From Rubrivivax sp. (GTDB lineage Bacteria > Pseudomonadota > Gammaproteobacteria > Burkholderiales > Burkholderiaceae_C): DNA of 9,068 nt. The notes beneath the pieces were generated by a model. That model was given only the letters and a program-made list of their open reading frames with translations. It did no database searches and was not told where the DNA came from. This document shows, in pieces, positions 6,759 to 9,068 of this stretch. Numbering within the stretch: position 1 is the stretch's first letter; each line of letters starts with the position of its first letter. Both the position numbers and the translations under genes were made by a program. Location of the stretch: the NCBI GenBank assembly GCA_030693565.1, contig JAUYAJ010000098.1, forward strand, positions 1 through 9,068. Reading direction: 5' to 3'.

Positions 6759-7636
6759 CCGAACGCGCTCGACTTGCCGAACAGCCCCTGCGGGCGCACC
6801 AGCAGCACGCCCGCCATCAGCACGAAGATCGACAGCTCGGCCAGGTCAGGCGCAAACAGCGCGGTCAGCGCAAAGACCACGCCGACCAGCAAGCCGGCGA
6901 CCACCGCGCCGGGCAGCGAGCCCATGCCGCCGACCACGGTGACGACGAAAGCCTCGGCGAGCACGTGAACGCCCATCTCCGGATTCACCGCACGCGTGGG
7001 CGCCGCCAGCGCGCCCGAAAGCCCGGCGATCGCGGTGCCGATGCCGAACACGACCAGCCAGACGCGGGCCACGTCGATGCCCAGCACCTTGCAGATCTCG
7101 CCGTCGCGCGCACCGGCGCGCACGATCAGGCCGTAGCGCGTCTTCTCCAGGAACAGCCACAGCGCCAGCACCACGACCGCGGTGGCGAAGATCAGGAACA
7201 GCCGGTACTTGGGAAAGTAGCCGAAGCCCAGGTCAACCGCGCCGCGCAGCGCCGCCGGCGTCGACGACGGCAGGCCCTCGATGCCGAACAGCACGCGCAT
7301 CGCCTCGATCAACACCCACGACAGCCCGAAGGTCAGCAGCAGCGGGTAGTCGATGCCGCGCCCGTACAGGGGCCGCACCAGGAAACGCTCGGTGACCAGG
7401 CCGATCGCGCCCACCGTCAGCGGCGTGAGCACCAGGCTGAACCAGAAGTTGCCGGTCAGCCCCATGAAGTACAGGCCGATGAAGGCGCCGACCATGAAGA
7501 ACGCGCCATGGGCGAAGTTCACCACGTTGAGCATGCCGAAGATCAGCGACAGCCCGAGCGCCAGCAGCGCATAGACGGCGCCCAGCGCGATGCCGGTCAC
7601 CAGTTGCAGCGCCACCAGCGATGCGGTGATATCCAT
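6755..7636 (-). CDS. HAAT-family ABC transporter permease, LivH type
   Basis: This is the partner inner-membrane permease, 293 residues from the ATG at 7636. Landmarks are LGLSLIFGMLNVVNFAHGAF at 27-46 (the GxxNxAHG signature), TERFLVRPLYGRG at 82-94, the coupling-loop region RYGLIVRAGARDGEICKVLG at 167-186, VVGGMGSLPGAVVAGLLVG at 234-252 and the typical end RPQGLFGK at 281-288. About eight hydrophobic segments are visible. A GTG immediately precedes the ATG (7639-7637), so the start could be one codon earlier. I prefer ATG because MDITASLVALQL matches the usual short N-terminus. The gap to the binding-protein stop is only 6 bases and no clear Shine-Dalgarno sequence is seen, so it probably depends on coupling to the upstream gene. 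The stop overlaps the next ATG by ATGA. Confidence 0.93.
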   Translation of the reverse strand: MDITASLVALQLVTGIALGAVYALLALGLSLIFGMLNVVNFAHGAFFMVGAFIGLYFMGLTGNFWFSLVLTPLTVGAIGLVTERFLVRPLYGRGIDYPLLLTFGLSWVLIEAMRVLFGIEGLPSSTPAALRGAVDLGFGYFPKYRLFLIFATAVVVLALWLFLEKTRYGLIVRAGARDGEICKVLGIDVARVWLVVFGIGTAIAGLSGALAAPTRAVNPEMGVHVLAEAFVVTVVGGMGSLPGAVVAGLLVGVVFALTALFAPDLAELSIFVLMAGVLLVRPQGLFGKSSAFG

Positions 7637-7642
7637 CACCGA

Positions 7643-8884
7643 TCAGCTCGTGACCTTGTGGCCCATCTCTTCGCAACTGCGCAGGTTCTTCTCGTCGGGG
7701 CTCTCGATCGCGAGCACGTTGAAGACGTCGTTCTTGTCCTTCATGTTCTTCGACTTGCTCTCGACGATGATCACCGACTGCACCGACTGGTGGTCGCACT
7801 TGCGGTAGAACTGCGGCCCTTTGTACCAGTCGTACTTGAGCTGGCGCAGCGCGATGCTGACACGCGTGGAGTCGGTGGCGTCGGCGTCCTTCACCGCCTG
7901 CAGCACGCTGCGGATGCCGGCATAACCGAGCGCGCCGTAGTCCGACGGCACAGCGCCGCCGTAAGCCTTGCGGAAGGCGTCGTTGAGCTTCTTCGCGCTC
8001 GGGATCTTGTCTTCCATGCCCCAGTAATACGAGGTGCCGCCGAGCACACCGTCGAAAGCCTCGGGGCCGCCGGCCAGGCGCGACGTGAAGAGCAGCACCG
8101 GGGTGATGATCTTGGTCGTCTGCTTGATGCCGAAGTCGGTGGCCTGCTTGGCCGAGTTGAGCAGGTCGCGGCCGAAGTTGCACAGCACCAGGATGTCGGG
8201 CTTGAGCGCCTGGATGCGCGGCAGGAAAGCCGAGTAGTCGGCCGCGCCCAGCGGGTGGCGCACGTCGGCCAGCGTCTGCATGCCCATCGCCTTGCCGGCG
8301 CGCTCGAAGCCGCGCACCATCTCATGGCCGTAGGCGTAGTCGGCCGTCAGGTAGACGACCTTCTTGCCGAACTTGGGGAAGGCGTAGCGCGCCACCGCGC
8401 CGGCCGTCATGTGCGGGTTCAAGGCCTCGTGGAAGGTATACAGGCTCCAGTCCTTGGCCTCGTTGATGGCGTCGGATTGGCTGATCGAATTGAACAGCAC
8501 CTTGCGCTCGCGCGTCACCGCGTTGATCGACAGTTGCGTGGCCGCCGACAGCGAGCCGACGACGAAGTTGACCTTGTCCTTCTCGATCAGCTCGAGCGTG
8601 CGCGTCGCCGCCTCGCCGGGGTTGAGCTTGTCGTCGCGCACCAGCAGTTCGCACAGCTGGCCTTTGTGGCCGCCGGCGGCGTTCCATTCCTTGATCGCCA
8701 GTTCGGCGGCGCGCACCTGGTCCTGCGCCTCGGTCGAGAAGGCGCCGGTCAGCGGCACCGGGAAACCGATCTTGATCGCCGCGCCTTGGGCGCGCGCAAT
8801 GTTGAACAGCGCCGGTGCGGCGGCCAGCGCCGTGCCGCCGACGATCAGGCTGCGGCGCTGGGGGTTGGTCGGGATCTGGCTCAT
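7643..8884 (-). CDS. HAAT-family periplasmic substrate-binding protein, LivK type
   Basis: This is the periplasmic receptor (Peripla_BP_6 fold) that hands its ligand to the two permeases encoded next. It has 413 residues, longer than E. coli LivK. Residues 1-32 are a signal sequence with Arg-Arg at 10-11 and a hydrophobic core ending ARA before Gln33; the twin arginines allow Tat export, though the motif is not perfect. The mature protein opens IKIGFPVPLTGAFS at 37-50, typical of the family, followed by AAELAIKEWNAAGG, VVGSLSAATQLSI, YLTADYAYGHEMVRGFE and DILVLCNFGRDL. The C-terminal ~50 residues hold Cys363 (RKCDHQ) and Cys404 (RSCEEMG), which could form a disulfide. AAGGAG lies 7 bases before the ATG and fixes the start. 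It is first of the importer genes and follows another gene by 34 bases. The ligand is unknown; branched-chain amino acids should not be assumed. Confidence 0.93.
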   Translation of the reverse strand: MSQIPTNPQRRSLIVGGTALAAAPALFNIARAQGAAIKIGFPVPLTGAFSTEAQDQVRAAELAIKEWNAAGGHKGQLCELLVRDDKLNPGEAATRTLELIEKDKVNFVVGSLSAATQLSINAVTRERKVLFNSISQSDAINEAKDWSLYTFHEALNPHMTAGAVARYAFPKFGKKVVYLTADYAYGHEMVRGFERAGKAMGMQTLADVRHPLGAADYSAFLPRIQALKPDILVLCNFGRDLLNSAKQATDFGIKQTTKIITPVLLFTSRLAGGPEAFDGVLGGTSYYWGMEDKIPSAKKLNDAFRKAYGGAVPSDYGALGYAGIRSVLQAVKDADATDSTRVSIALRQLKYDWYKGPQFYRKCDHQSVQSVIIVESKSKNMKDKNDVFNVLAIESPDEKNLRSCEEMGHKVTS

Positions 8885-8890
8885 GGCTTG

Positions 8891-8896
8891 TCTCCT
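8891..8896 (-). promoter_or_regulatory. Ribosome binding site of the binding-protein gene
   Basis: AAGGAG on the minus strand lies 7 bases before the ATG at 8884. It is the strongest ribosome site in the transport operon, fitting the high level a periplasmic binding protein needs relative to the coupled permease genes. Confidence 0.75.
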
Positions 8897-8918
8897 TCTG
8901 GGTGGAACGGCGCCGGCT

Positions 8919-9068
8919 TCAGGCGGCCAGCGCTGCGGATTCGTCGTTGTCGAACAGGCGGGCGTCGACGGCGGTCTGGCGCATCACCGAGGCCGCGCTG
9001 CGCTGCGCAGCACGGCCGCTCTGCCGGGCTTCGAGGTAGGCGCCGAGCCGTCGGCCACGCTCGACCAC
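8919..9068 (-). CDS. 3' end of an unidentified gene (possibly FAD-dependent monooxygenase)
   Basis: From the right edge the reverse frame is open for 49 codons and ends in TGA at 8919. The peptide starts VVERGRRLGAYLEARQSGRA and ends RLFDNDESAALAA. Almost every third codon position is G or C, as in the real genes here, which supports coding. The start is outside the window. The fragment VVERGRRLGAYLEAR resembles the C-terminal helix after the conserved core of FAD-dependent aromatic monooxygenases, but this is a recollection of the family's look and not a firm match. It lies 34 bases upstream of the binding-protein gene on the same strand, so it is probably in the same operon. If it is an oxygenase it would strengthen the idea of an aromatic or heterocyclic substrate. 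Existence as coding is fairly sure; the identity is weak. Confidence 0.6.
   Translation of the reverse strand: MVERGRRLGAYLEARQSGRAAQRSAASVMRQTAVDARLFDNDESAALAA

Overview
The window is a GC-rich, densely packed bacterial segment. G/C dominates third codon positions, intergenic gaps are very short, and several genes overlap by ATGA. The protein families and the lemA-TPM-TPM order beside hemE look like a betaproteobacterium, probably order Burkholderiales. That placement is an inference from gene content and composition, not a database result. I see no tRNA, rRNA, insertion sequence, CRISPR array or integrase; this reads as chromosomal housekeeping plus a transport operon. No stretch over 300 bases lacks a gene.

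Left part (1-2887): the 5' two thirds of hemE (uroporphyrinogen decarboxylase) lies on the minus strand and runs off the left edge. After a 108-base divergent intergenic region comes a plus-strand three-gene unit. It encodes a LemA-family lipoprotein, an exported and membrane-anchored TPM-domain protein with a glycine-rich tail, and a short TPM-domain protein with no visible signal peptide. The second and third genes abut with no spacer.

Right part (2884-9068): everything is on the minus strand and reads right to left. It starts with the last 49 codons of an unidentified gene (possibly an FAD-dependent monooxygenase, weakly supported). Then follows a complete branched-chain-amino-acid-type (HAAT) ABC importer in the order binding protein, permease, permease, ATPase, ATPase (livK-H-M-G-F-like). 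A DUF1330 small protein and an XdhC/CoxI-family protein close the series. Gaps of 34, 6, -4, -4, 2, 67 and 75 bases suggest one transcription unit. XdhC proteins service molybdenum hydroxylases, so the operon may import a compound (for example an N-heterocycle, purine or aromatic acid) that such an enzyme oxidises. This is an inference, because no hydroxylase subunit lies in the window.

The two halves converge at 2884-2887, where the third gene of the lemA unit and xdhC share the palindrome CTAG as overlapping stop codons, leaving no room for a terminator. Nothing here is clearly a new system. The best leads are the transporter-DUF1330-XdhC linkage, the paired TPM proteins apparently on opposite sides of the membrane, and a possible leaderless hemE.
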